Of a DNA stretch of 64,000 bases, positions 42,928 to 51,028 are shown one piece after another. The notes beneath the pieces were generated by a model. That model was not told the DNA's origin and searched no databases. It saw nothing but the letters and a program-made list of their open reading frames with translations. This stretch comes from Flavipsychrobacter sp. Lineage in GTDB: Bacteria; Bacteroidota; Bacteroidia; Chitinophagales; Chitinophagaceae. Position numbers and translations under genes: made by a program. The stretch is taken from assembly GCA_016787265.1 (NCBI GenBank), contig JAEUVF010000010.1, positions 529,439 to 593,438 of the forward strand, read 5' to 3'. Within the stretch, counting starts at the first letter, position 1; each line of letters begins with the position of its first letter.

Positions 42928-43281
42928 ATGACTGGCACCTTTCATATTAAAGAGAATTCTTTTTGGGCAAAACTTGCGGCAAAACGGATGAAGTCGTATA
43001 AGATGGCCATGGTTCTTGGCAAAACTGTCCATCTCTACAATACAGATCATCGGGAATTTTTAACCAATAAACGCTGGTTGCGTCACGAACTCGCTCATAT
43101 CCGCCAATTCCGGCAATATGGATGGTTTCGATTCCTTTTTCTTTACCTGGTGGAGTTCATTCGAAAAGGTTATTATATGAATCGTTTTGAGGTTGAGGCC
43201 CGCGAAGCAGAGCAGGATCCGTTTCTTGAAGACCAATATGCTTTCAAACCGAACGATGGCCAACGGGAAAGGGGGGCCTGA
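42928..43281 (+). CDS. DUF4157-like small putative metalloprotease
   Basis: A 117-residue protein with the zinc motif RHELAHIRQF (HExxH), followed by a hydrophobic stretch (FRFLFLYLVEFIRKGYY) and a glutamate-bearing helix (NRFEVEAREAEQ), matching the short DUF4157-type peptidase-like fold. The ATG used begins MTGTFHIKENSF; the frame also allows a GTG 15 codons upstream. No signal peptide. Its stop codon abuts the stop codon of the convergent birA gene with no gap. Function and substrate unknown. Confidence 0.75.
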   Translation: MTGTFHIKENSFWAKLAAKRMKSYKMAMVLGKTVHLYNTDHREFLTNKRWLRHELAHIRQFRQYGWFRFLFLYLVEFIRKGYYMNRFEVEAREAEQDPFLEDQYAFKPNDGQRERGA

Positions 43282-44025
43282 TCAAATCCATTCCACTTCG
43301 CCAACCCTAAACCGCCGGTCTATAGTATCGCGGGTCAATAATTCTCCGTTTGCATCTACACCAAGCACGAGACTCTCAAATACTATGGCATTTTTCCGGA
43401 AACGACAGATTTCTCCCTTCCCGTATAAATGTTCCTGATAGTCTGAGTGTAAAATCGATTTCTTATCTCCTGCCAACTGCTGCCACCGAAACTCCAGGCT
43501 TGTAAAAAGTTTCCGGGTCTCTTCCATTAAATCGTAGGTTTTACCAGTAATCTGCCGGAGAGAAACCGGTTTTCGCCCCGTATCTTCAAATACCACCTGG
43601 TTCACATTGATGCCAAGACCAACTACAGAAAACTGCCATTCTGAACCCGACCATTTGTTCTCAATCAGGATGCCTCCTGCCTTTCTGTCACGCCAATAAA
43701 GGTCATTTGGCCACTTTACCTGGGTTTCGGATCCTGTATGTTGCGCCAGCCAGTCGCGGGCTCCCAGGGCCATTGCCATACTGAGGTAAAACAGGTCCGA
43801 ACTCGCCAGCCTATTGGTTTCCAGCACAATACTTACCATGATATTGGTTGCAGGCTCGCTGTGCCAAAGCTTACCTCTTTGTCCTTTTCCGGCGGTTTGT
43901 TCCAGGGCAAACCAGGCTTCTCCGTGTTCTGCCTTGCGGGCCTGAACCTGGCCCATGGCATAGTTGTTGGAGCTGTCAACGGAGTCCAGAATTGTAAGCT
44001 TATGTCCTATAGGAGAAAGGGGCAT
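43282..44025 (-). CDS. birA: Biotin--[acetyl-CoA-carboxylase] ligase, class I
   Basis: A 247-residue biotin protein ligase that loads biotin onto carboxylase BCCP. Motifs: LDSVDSSNNYAM (substrate entry), TAGKGQRGKLWHS (biotinyl-AMP loop, GxGxxG type), VKWPNDLYWRDRKAGGILIE (catalytic Lys, KWPNDL) and a small C-terminal SH3-like cap (EICRFRKNAIVFESLVLGVD). It lacks an N-terminal helix-turn-helix, so it is not a repressor. The ATG chosen gives the standard start; 36 further in-frame codons upstream look non-coding and overlap the rsfS promoter area. It is divergent from rsfS. Confidence 0.93.
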   Translation of the reverse strand: MPLSPIGHKLTILDSVDSSNNYAMGQVQARKAEHGEAWFALEQTAGKGQRGKLWHSEPATNIMVSIVLETNRLASSDLFYLSMAMALGARDWLAQHTGSETQVKWPNDLYWRDRKAGGILIENKWSGSEWQFSVVGLGINVNQVVFEDTGRKPVSLRQITGKTYDLMEETRKLFTSLEFRWQQLAGDKKSILHSDYQEHLYGKGEICRFRKNAIVFESLVLGVDANGELLTRDTIDRRFRVGEVEWI

Positions 44026-44147
44026 GGGTTTGCGCAAAAGATTAGTACTTTTGATCGGGACGAATGTAGTATTTTCAGTTTTTAGTTCACTAAAAGAATA
44101 GTTTATTGGAACCATTGTCAGTTTTAGCCTCACGTCAACGCAGTAGT

Positions 44148-44510
44148 GTGACTCGCCTTACCAAAAATTCCAAGATCCTGACCACCATCATCAAGGCTAT
44201 CCAGGATAAAAAGGGAGAAAATATTGTTTCCCTGGATCTCAGAAAGATTCATGAAGCTGTTGCCGATTTCTTTGTGATATGTGAGGCCAGCACAAACACG
44301 CAGGTAAAAGCCATTGCCGATTCCGTTGAACACTTAGTAAAAGAAACTATTGGAGAAGCACCCTACCGGCATGAAGGTCAGCAATCAGCACAGTGGATAT
44401 TAATCGATTATGTGAATGTGGTGGTTCATGTTATGCAACCTGAAACCCGCCGCTTTTACAAACTGGAAGAAATGTGGAGCGATGCACCAATGACCAGCTA
44501 CGAGTCATAA
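44148..44510 (+). CDS. rsfS: Ribosome silencing factor RsfS
   Basis: A RsfS/Iojap protein of about 120 residues that binds L14 on the large subunit and blocks subunit joining in stationary phase. The core reads IIKAIQDKKGENIVSLDLRK, DFFVICEASTNTQVKAIADS, YRHEGQQSAQWILIDYVNVV and VHVMQPETRRFYKLEEMW, all typical. The start is not settled: the GTG used gives a normal-length protein, while a TTG 14 codons upstream would overlap likely promoter sequence. ftsH follows 63 bases downstream, an order I know from other Bacteroidota. Confidence 0.9.
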   Translation: MTRLTKNSKILTTIIKAIQDKKGENIVSLDLRKIHEAVADFFVICEASTNTQVKAIADSVEHLVKETIGEAPYRHEGQQSAQWILIDYVNVVVHVMQPETRRFYKLEEMWSDAPMTSYES

Positions 44511-44573
44511 GTTTAACCACTTCAACTGAACAAAGAAGGCACACAAGTATTAAATACCTATAGTTATCTAAAT

Positions 44574-46592
44574 ATGTCACAAGAAGATCTGAAATCAAAC
44601 GACAGGGGAGGATTCAACCGGATGAGGCCGAGAATGGATGGAGGTGGAAATGATCCGCGCAGAGGACCCCGTTTTAATATTTACTGGGTATGGGGCGCAC
44701 TGGCGGTAATCCTGTTAGGATTTAACCTGTTCAGTTCCTTTACTCCGGATGCCAAACGCATCAATTTCGATGTGTTCAAGGAAATGCTGGCTAAAGGTGA
44801 TGTTGCCAAGATCGAGTTGATCAGCAATAAGAACCTGGTTCGGGTTTACATCAAACCCGATAGTTTGAATAAACCTTTTTACAAGGATAAACTACCTAAA
44901 GGATTTAACGCTGCACTAAGCGATAAAGCCCCACAATTCGAATTTACCATCGCTAAGCCGGAAATCTTTACCGACGACCTGCGTGACTTTTATACCAAAA
45001 ACCCGCAGGTGAATGAAGTGCCCCGTTACGATGAAACGGAAGGCGACTGGCTGGCTCCTATCTTCCAATTTGTTCTGCCGATTTTCATCATCGTACTTAT
45101 CTGGGTGCTGCTGATGCGGAAAATGGGTGGGGGCGCCGGAGGCGGTGCTGGTCCGGGTGGTATTTTCAATATTGGAAAATCCAAGGCCCAGCTATTCGAT
45201 AAGGGCACCAAAGTAAATATTACTTTCAATGATGTTGCCGGTTTGGATGAAGCGAAGGTGGAAGTAATGGAGATCGTTGACTTCCTGAAGAATCCAAAAA
45301 AATATACCAACCTGGGAGGAAAGATACCTAAAGGTGCATTGCTGGTAGGCCCTCCGGGAACCGGTAAAACGCTGCTTGCCAAAGCCATGGCAGGTGAGGC
45401 ACAGGTGCCTTTCTTCAGCCTCAGTGGTTCTGATTTCGTCGAAATGTTTGTAGGTGTGGGTGCCAGCCGGGTACGCGACCTGTTCAAGCAGGCCCGGGAA
45501 AAAGCGCCTTGTATCATTTTCATTGATGAGATTGATGCAATTGGCCGCGCACGTGGTAAAAATGCCATAATGAGCAATGATGAAAGGGAAAGTACGCTGA
45601 ACCAGTTGCTCGTTGAAATGGATGGTTTCAGTGGCGAAAGCGGGATCATCGTTCTGGCCGCAACCAACCGCCCGGACGTGCTGGACACCGCACTGCTAAG
45701 ACCTGGAAGATTCGATCGTCAGATTACTATCGACAAACCCGACGTAAAAGGCCGGGAAGCCATTTTCAAAGTTCACCTGAAACCCATCAAGGTTTCTGAA
45801 CAGGTGGATATTCATAAACTGGCTGAACAAACGCCTGGATTTGCAGGGGCGGATATTGCCAACATCTGTAATGAAGCCGCATTGATTGCTGCCCGGAAAG
45901 GTAAGGAAGCCGTGGATATGACTGATTTCCAGGATGCAGTGGATAGAGTAATCGGAGGATTGGAGAAGAAGAATAAAATCATCTCTCCGGATGAGAAAAA
46001 AATCATTGCTTATCATGAAGCTGGTCACGCTATCTGTGGCTGGTATCTTGAACATGCCTACCCGCTGCTAAAAGTAACGATCGTGCCAAGAGGAACTGCT
46101 GCTTTAGGATACGCACAGTATACACCTAAAGAACAATACCTGTATAATACCGATCAACTACTGGATCAGATCTGTATGACATTGGGCGGAAGAGCAGCTG
46201 AAGATATTTTCTTCAATAAAATTTCTACGGGTGCACAAAATGATCTGCAGCAAATTACCAGGATCGCTTATTCAATGGTTACCGTTTATGGTATGAATGA
46301 TAAAGTTGGCAACGTAAGTTTCTATGATCCACAGAATGAAAACTCCTTCACCAAGCCTTACTCTGAGGAAACTTCCAAACTTATTGATGAGGAAGTTCGC
46401 AAACTGATTGATTTGGCTTATGAGCGGACCAAGAAACTCCTTTCAGAGAAAAAACAACAGGTTGAGATTCTGGCTGAGAAACTGTTGGATAAGGAAGTAC
46501 TCTTCCAGAGTGATGTGGAGCAATTGATAGGAAAGCGTCCTTATGAAGAGAAGAAAATGCTGGAAGTGGACGAGTCACCGAGTATTGCCTGA
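44574..46592 (+). CDS. ftsH: ATP-dependent zinc metalloprotease FtsH
   Basis: A 672-residue FtsH, the membrane AAA+ protease for quality control of membrane and regulatory proteins. Two transmembrane helices ([20 protein letters not shown] and [20 protein letters not shown]) flank a periplasmic domain; then come a Gly-rich linker, Walker A GPPGTGKT, Walker [12 protein letters not shown], the second region of homology ([20 protein letters not shown]), and the zinc site [10 protein letters not shown] with a downstream Asp. The N-terminus carries an unusually basic Gly/Arg-rich stretch ([20 protein letters not shown]) before the first helix. A LutC-like gene begins five bases after the stop. Confidence 0.97.
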   Translation: MSQEDLKSNDRGGFNRMRPRMDGGGNDPRRGPRFNIYWVWGALAVILLGFNLFSSFTPDAKRINFDVFKEMLAKGDVAKIELISNKNLVRVYIKPDSLNKPFYKDKLPKGFNAALSDKAPQFEFTIAKPEIFTDDLRDFYTKNPQVNEVPRYDETEGDWLAPIFQFVLPIFIIVLIWVLLMRKMGGGAGGGAGPGGIFNIGKSKAQLFDKGTKVNITFNDVAGLDEAKVEVMEIVDFLKNPKKYTNLGGKIPKGALLVGPPGTGKTLLAKAMAGEAQVPFFSLSGSDFVEMFVGVGASRVRDLFKQAREKAPCIIFIDEIDAIGRARGKNAIMSNDERESTLNQLLVEMDGFSGESGIIVLAATNRPDVLDTALLRPGRFDRQITIDKPDVKGREAIFKVHLKPIKVSEQVDIHKLAEQTPGFAGADIANICNEAALIAARKGKEAVDMTDFQDAVDRVIGGLEKKNKIISPDEKKIIAYHEAGHAICGWYLEHAYPLLKVTIVPRGTAALGYAQYTPKEQYLYNTDQLLDQICMTLGGRAAEDIFFNKISTGAQNDLQQITRIAYSMVTVYGMNDKVGNVSFYDPQNENSFTKPYSEETSKLIDEEVRKLIDLAYERTKKLLSEKKQQVEILAEKLLDKEVLFQSDVEQLIGKRPYEEKKMLEVDESPSIA

Positions 46593-46597
46593 TTAAA

Positions 46598-47251
46598 ATG
46601 AAAGCGGCTACATCAAAAGAAGCAATTTTAAAAAAAATACGGAAGGCGTTGAGTGAATCAACGCCTCTTCCATTTCCTTCCAGCGAAGGGAATCAGTCTG
46701 TGTTTCAGGCAGCACCTGAAGACCTGGATCTTTTATTCGCCGAACAGTTTGGGAAATTGCAAGGCAAGTTTGTTTTTTGCCTGAATCAGCGGGAGCTGCA
46801 ATTACAACTGGACCTGCTTGCCAGGCAGAAAGGTTTCCAGAAAATATACTGCCGTGAAGAAGAATTACGGCTGGGTATAACCGAGGAAGCGGTTCGTTCA
46901 GCTTTGCTGGAAGATCAATCTCCTGAAGCATTAAAGAATTGTGATGCGGCTATTACGGGCTGTGAATGCCTGGTTGCCAGAACCGGAACCATCGTACTGA
47001 GCAGCGCTCAGGCAAGTGGCCGCACATCCAGTGTATATGCTCCGGTTCATATCTGTATTGCTACTACCAGTCAGTTAGTTTACGATATAAAAGACGGCCT
47101 TCGATTATTGAAAGAAAAATATGGAAGCAGTCTTCCTTCCTTTATTAGTTTTGCCAGTGGTCCAAGCAGAACCGCCGATATTGAAAAAACCTTGGTAGTA
47201 GGGGTGCATGGTCCGAAGGAAGTTTATCTGTTTCTTGTTGATAATTCATAA
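46598..47251 (+). CDS. LutC-like LUD domain protein
   Basis: A 217-residue LUD-domain protein resembling LutC/YkgG of the lactate-oxidation complex. It starts MKAATSKEAILKKIRKALSE, has the central ITGCECLVARTGTIVLSSAQ and ends with GPSRTADIEKTLVVGVHGPK, the strongest family mark. It starts five bases after ftsH, so it is probably in that transcript, and it is physically separate from the lutB-like gene some 18 kb upstream. Whether the two act together is unknown; LUD proteins beside ftsH are seen in other Bacteroidota, which argues for a distinct role. Confidence 0.88.
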   Translation: MKAATSKEAILKKIRKALSESTPLPFPSSEGNQSVFQAAPEDLDLLFAEQFGKLQGKFVFCLNQRELQLQLDLLARQKGFQKIYCREEELRLGITEEAVRSALLEDQSPEALKNCDAAITGCECLVARTGTIVLSSAQASGRTSSVYAPVHICIATTSQLVYDIKDGLRLLKEKYGSSLPSFISFASGPSRTADIEKTLVVGVHGPKEVYLFLVDNS

Positions 47252-47261
47252 ACCATTATCC

Positions 47262-47672
47262 ATGTTATTGTTTGTCTATGGTTCCCTCCGCAAAGGTTTT
47301 CATCATCCGGCTTATGCTTATATCAGTCAGCATTTTGATTTTGTATCGGATGGAAAAGTGCGCGGAGTTCTTTATGATATGGGAGAATATCCCGCAGCAG
47401 TTCCAACTACTGAGGACCGGTGGATACTGGGAGAATTATATCGGTTAAAGCCGGAAGCGGAATGGGATTGGGCCATTGCGCAGCTGGATGATTATGAAGG
47501 GGTTTCTCCGGAGGAAGGAGAACCTGCACTTTACAAAAGAGAAATGGCCAGCGTTCAAACAACTGAGGGCCAAATCAGGGAGGCCTGGATTTACTGGTTT
47601 AATGGGAGCGTTTCTGGTAAGCCACTGATCCCAAGTGGTGATGTGTTGCAATATCGGCGCGATAAGGGATAG
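47262..47672 (+). CDS. Gamma-glutamylcyclotransferase family protein
   Basis: A 136-residue protein of the GGCT/AIG2-like (YtfP) family. It opens MLLFVYGSLRKG, the substrate-binding YGSL motif, and has the catalytic-position Glu in LDDYEGVSPEEGE. Members release 5-oxoproline from gamma-glutamyl compounds; many bacterial ones are uncharacterised. The frame is open further upstream into the LutC gene; the ATG used starts right at the conserved motif. The lpxH promoter box begins four bases after its stop codon. Confidence 0.9.
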   Translation: MLLFVYGSLRKGFHHPAYAYISQHFDFVSDGKVRGVLYDMGEYPAAVPTTEDRWILGELYRLKPEAEWDWAIAQLDDYEGVSPEEGEPALYKREMASVQTTEGQIREAWIYWFNGSVSGKPLIPSGDVLQYRRDKG

Positions 47673-47675
47673 TAG

Positions 47676-47683
47676 TATATTTG
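47676..47683 (+). promoter_or_regulatory. -7 promoter box five bases from the lpxH ATG
   Basis: An exact TATATTTG followed by CGGGC and the lpxH ATG. In Bacteroidota the transcription start falls a few bases after this box, so the lpxH transcript would be nearly or fully leaderless. Confidence 0.5.
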
Positions 47684-47688
47684 CGGGC

Positions 47689-48447
47689 ATGCAACTGGAA
47701 GTTGGAAAGAAAATATATTTTATCTCAGATTTTCACCTTGGTGCGCCGGACCATGCGCAGAGTCTTATTCGTGAAAAAAAAATCGTACAGTTTCTGGACC
47801 GTATTGAGCCTGAACTGGGCCAGTTATTTATTGTAGGAGATTTATTCGATTTCTGGTACGAATACAAAACAGTGGTACCCAAAGGATATGTTCGATTGCT
47901 TGGCAAACTCGCATCACTTACGGATAAAGGCATACCTGTTCATTTCTTTGTAGGGAATCACGACATGTGGGTGGATGGATATTTTGAACAGGAACTGAAT
48001 ATTCCGGTCTATTACCAGGAAAAGCAGTTTGAATTCAATGGAAAAAAATTCCTGGTTGGACACGGAGACGGACTGGGACCCGGAGATCACGGTTATAAAT
48101 TCATCAAAAAAGTTTTTCGGAATAAGTTTTGTCAATGGTTGTTCGGTGCCCTGCATCCCAGTTGGGGTATTGGCCTGGCTAATTATATGAGTCGTAAAAG
48201 CCGTGCAGCAACGGGTCATTCGGATGAAGTATTCCAGGGAGAAGAGAATGAATGGCTGATTCAGTATTGTAAAGCAGTGTTGCAGAAAAAAAACTTCGAT
48301 TATTTTGTATTTGGTCATCGACACCTCCCGATTGACTTTAAATTGAATGACCATAGCCGTTATATTAACCTGGGAGATTGGTTACGCTATGATTCATATG
48401 CTGTTTTTGATGGCACTACATTAAGTCTCGAATATTACAAACCATGA
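47689..48447 (+). CDS. lpxH: UDP-2,3-diacylglucosamine diphosphatase (LpxH-like metallophosphoesterase)
   Basis: A 252-residue calcineurin-like phosphoesterase of the LpxH group, which hydrolyses UDP-2,3-diacylglucosamine to lipid X in lipid A synthesis. All metal-ligand motifs are present: YFISDFHLGAPD, VGDLFDFWYEY, FFVGNHDMWV, LVGHGDGLGPGD and VFGHRHLPIDF. The ATG used is nineteen codons inside the longest frame, immediately after a -7 box. The stop overlaps the start of the next gene by four bases (ATGA), coupling it to a secreted propeller-like protein. Confidence 0.92.
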   Translation: MQLEVGKKIYFISDFHLGAPDHAQSLIREKKIVQFLDRIEPELGQLFIVGDLFDFWYEYKTVVPKGYVRLLGKLASLTDKGIPVHFFVGNHDMWVDGYFEQELNIPVYYQEKQFEFNGKKFLVGHGDGLGPGDHGYKFIKKVFRNKFCQWLFGALHPSWGIGLANYMSRKSRAATGHSDEVFQGEENEWLIQYCKAVLQKKNFDYFVFGHRHLPIDFKLNDHSRYINLGDWLRYDSYAVFDGTTLSLEYYKP

Positions 48448-49259
48448 GGAACCTGTTGCTATTGGGATTGCTTTTGTTTCAGCTTGCTGTTCGTGCAGCT
48501 GACACTCATTTCCTGAATGACAGTTTTCGATTGAAGCAGGTAGTAGGAGAGAACCTCACGGGATTTGCTGTGGATAATCTCGGTTATATGTATCTGTTAG
48601 ATGCAACCGGACAGCTAAAAAAACTTTCTCCGAAAGGGGATTCCGTAAGTGTATTCAATGATGTACGACGGTTTGGAAAATTATATTCCATGGATGTTTC
48701 GAATCCGCTCAAAGTATTGTTGTTTTACAAAGATTTTGGAACCATTGTAGTATTGGACCGGTTTTTGAATAACCGCTTAACCATCGATCTGCGAAAACAC
48801 CAGATTTTCCAGGCAAAAGCAATTGCTCAATCTTTCGACAATGGAGTTTGGGTATATGATGAACTGGAAGGAAGATTGAAGCGACTGGATGATAATGGCA
48901 ACCTGGTTGGTGAAACGGTCGACTTCAGGGTAATTGTAGATGATGCTCCATCACCTCAGTTCATTGCGGATGCTGACAGGTTGGTTTATTTATATGATCC
49001 AGCCCGTGGCTTATTTGTACTGGATTATTTTGGGACGCTAAAAAATAAAGTGGCATTAAAGGGATGGGCTGATGTACAGGTTATCGGGAATCGTGTATTG
49101 GGGAGAAAGGGTGAAATGTTGGAAAGTTATGTTCCCGGTAGTATGGAGTTAAAGGAACAGGCTGTTCCTGAATTACTGGAAAATGCAGATAAAGTTCAGG
49201 TAAGTATCGATCATCTGTATGTTTTAAAAAAGGGCCGATTATTTATTTACAGTTTATAA
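48444..49259 (+). CDS. Secreted beta-propeller-like protein, unknown function
   Basis: A 271-residue protein with a signal peptide (LLLLGLLLFQLAVRAADT) and a beta-rich mature part with repeats of the form DNLGYMYLLDATGQLKKLSP, spaced about 40-45 residues apart and consistent with a small NHL- or PQQ-like propeller. No enzyme motif is seen. Translation is coupled to lpxH by a four-base overlap and the MscS gene begins 13 bases later, so it sits in an envelope-related operon. I do not recognise the family; a periplasmic structural or accessory role is inference from context. Confidence 0.7.
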   Translation: MRNLLLLGLLLFQLAVRAADTHFLNDSFRLKQVVGENLTGFAVDNLGYMYLLDATGQLKKLSPKGDSVSVFNDVRRFGKLYSMDVSNPLKVLLFYKDFGTIVVLDRFLNNRLTIDLRKHQIFQAKAIAQSFDNGVWVYDELEGRLKRLDDNGNLVGETVDFRVIVDDAPSPQFIADADRLVYLYDPARGLFVLDYFGTLKNKVALKGWADVQVIGNRVLGRKGEMLESYVPGSMELKEQAVPELLENADKVQVSIDHLYVLKKGRLFIYSL

Positions 49260-49272
49260 ATCAGATGTCAAC

Positions 49273-50361
49273 ATGAAGGATCTTTTGGATTATGTTTTCC
49301 TGGAGAATACGGTTCGTGCGTATATCATCTGCTTTGGAACTATCCTGCTTGCCATTCTTTTTAAACGCTATTTGTCAAGGGTATTGTCACGTGTTATTTT
49401 CAAAATTATAAAAAGCAGGTCCTGGAAAATTGATCAGCACTCTTTTGTAGAAAAGGTTTTCCAGCCGATGCAGGTATTTCTGATTGTATCTGTTACGATG
49501 ATTGCACTTGATAATCTTCAATTTCCGGAAGTATTAAATGCCAGTATCTATCATGTTGAAATCCGGGATATTCTCGCCAGTATCAGCAAGGGTATCTGGG
49601 TTATTATATTTATCTGGTTGTTGCGTAGAATGATTGATTTTATTGCATTGCTGATGGAGCAACGAGCGAATCTGACGGAAGATCTGGCAGACAACCAGAT
49701 GGTTGTTTTTTTCAAGGAATTCTTTAAAACCGTATTGGTAATTGCGGGAATTCTGCTGGTGATCCGTTTTTCCTTTAACAAAGATATCACTACCTACCTC
49801 GCCGGTCTTTCGATCGTTGCAGGTGCTCTTGCCCTTGCGGCGCGGGAAAGCCTGGAGAACCTGATCGCGTCCTTTATCATTTTTTTTGACAAGCCTTTTC
49901 ATGTGGGTGATACTGTAAAAGTTCACCAGATAACGGGCACGGTTGAACGAATTGGACTTAGAAGTACAAGACTGAGAACCGATCAGAAGACCTATGTAAG
50001 CGTACCGAATAAACAGATGGTGGATAGCATAATGGATAATCTGAGTTTGCGTTCTCAGCGACGGGCCGATCTGAGGTTGGAGCTTTCTTTGAAAACATCC
50101 ACTGTAAAACTGGATCATGCTGTAGCTGGCATTAAAACCATTCTGAGTCATCCTGCAATTGAGAACTATTCCTGTTTGTTGAATGATATAACAGCCAATG
50201 CATTCGTCATAACAGTTGAATACTACACCGGAATGATACCAATGGCAGAATTCAATCAGTTGAAGCAGACCATCAATCTCGAAGTATTACGGTTACTCGA
50301 AACAATGGAAATTGAACTGGCCGGCGAAACCAGAGAAGTGGTGGTAACAAATCAAATCTGA
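49273..50361 (+). CDS. Mechanosensitive ion channel family protein (MscS-like)
   Basis: A 362-residue MscS-family channel. About five hydrophobic segments (for example YIICFGTILLAILFKRYL and GIWVIIFIWLLRRMIDFIAL) precede the pore helix and the conserved LSIVAGALALAARESLENLI; the beta domain follows with FDKPFHVGDTVKVHQITGTV and YVSVPNKQMVDSIMDNL. It probably releases osmolytes on hypo-osmotic shock. It is the last gene of the lpxH operon and ends two bases from the stop of the convergent MerR gene. Confidence 0.93.
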   Translation: MKDLLDYVFLENTVRAYIICFGTILLAILFKRYLSRVLSRVIFKIIKSRSWKIDQHSFVEKVFQPMQVFLIVSVTMIALDNLQFPEVLNASIYHVEIRDILASISKGIWVIIFIWLLRRMIDFIALLMEQRANLTEDLADNQMVVFFKEFFKTVLVIAGILLVIRFSFNKDITTYLAGLSIVAGALALAARESLENLIASFIIFFDKPFHVGDTVKVHQITGTVERIGLRSTRLRTDQKTYVSVPNKQMVDSIMDNLSLRSQRRADLRLELSLKTSTVKLDHAVAGIKTILSHPAIENYSCLLNDITANAFVITVEYYTGMIPMAEFNQLKQTINLEVLRLLETMEIELAGETREVVVTNQI

Positions 50362-50363
50362 AT

Positions 50364-50984
50364 TCAGAGATTTGCTTTCAGCTCCAGCAAAAAAGCTTTC
50401 AACTGTTGCAATTTCTGAATCACCTGAAACTGATTTTCCATTTTTTTCTTTTGGCCTTTCAGGTGTTCTTTTGCTCCCTCCAGTGTGAATTTGCGAACAC
50501 GTACCAGGTGGTAAATAAGGTGCAGGAATTTTACATCTTCCGGCCGGTAGAATCTATCCCCTTTGCGGTTTTTTCGGGGCTTTAACATCGATTCAAATTC
50601 ATTACTCCAGGTGCGGATCAGCGCGGGGTTCATCCTGAACATATTGGCCACATCACCAATGCTATAATACTGCTTGCTGTACAATTCTTCGTCGGGTGGA
50701 ATTTCTACCAGGTCGGCCTCGGCTGCGATTTCTTTGAGGGATTTTCGTCCACGTTTGCCCGGGGTAGCAGATTTCCAGGTCTTCTCCTTTTGCTTGCGAC
50801 CGGGTTTCCGACGGACCGTAATTGTTGTAGATTCCGTTGTCTCTTCGATTTTAACAGGTGCAATTACAGTTGAAGCAGGCGCTGGCAGGATGGCATCAAC
50901 ATCAACTGGCATAGCCGTTATTTCAGGACTTTGGGGTTCCTGGAATCCGAAATCTAATGTAATCTGTTGATATTCCTTAGCCAT
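50364..50984 (-). CDS. MerR family transcriptional regulator with AT-hook-like N-terminus
   Basis: A 206-residue protein. The MerR DNA-binding domain is at residues ~110-180: YYSIGDVANMFRMNPALIRT, WSNEFESMLKPRKNRKGDRF, then YRPEDVKFLHLIYHLVRVRK. A short coiled coil follows. The N-terminal ~100 residues are unusual for MerR: two basic clusters resembling AT-hooks (RRKPGRKQKEK and GKRGRKS) in a low-complexity, Pro/Thr-rich context. The ATG follows a TATCTTTA box by seven bases; an in-frame TTG lies six codons upstream. The ligand is unknown. It lies downstream of an M23 peptidase gene divergent from alaS. Confidence 0.88.
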   Translation of the reverse strand: MAKEYQQITLDFGFQEPQSPEITAMPVDVDAILPAPASTVIAPVKIEETTESTTITVRRKPGRKQKEKTWKSATPGKRGRKSLKEIAAEADLVEIPPDEELYSKQYYSIGDVANMFRMNPALIRTWSNEFESMLKPRKNRKGDRFYRPEDVKFLHLIYHLVRVRKFTLEGAKEHLKGQKKKMENQFQVIQKLQQLKAFLLELKANL

Positions 50985-50991
50985 TGATCCA

Positions 50992-50999
50992 TAAAGATA
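50992..50999 (-). promoter_or_regulatory. -7-like box of the MerR gene
   Basis: TATCTTTA on the minus strand, one mismatch from TAnnTTTG, seven bases before the chosen ATG. It argues against the upstream TTG start, which would overlap the box. Confidence 0.4.
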
Positions 51000-51028
51000 C
51001 AATGGTCGTGCCGCAAAATGTTATTGGC

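Noticed and set aside
45026..45688. 220-codon minus-strand ORF
   Set aside because: Antisense to the ftsH AAA+ domain; a long shadow frame caused by codon bias.
49534..50151. 205-codon minus-strand ORF
   Set aside because: Antisense to the MscS gene across its conserved pore and beta domain.
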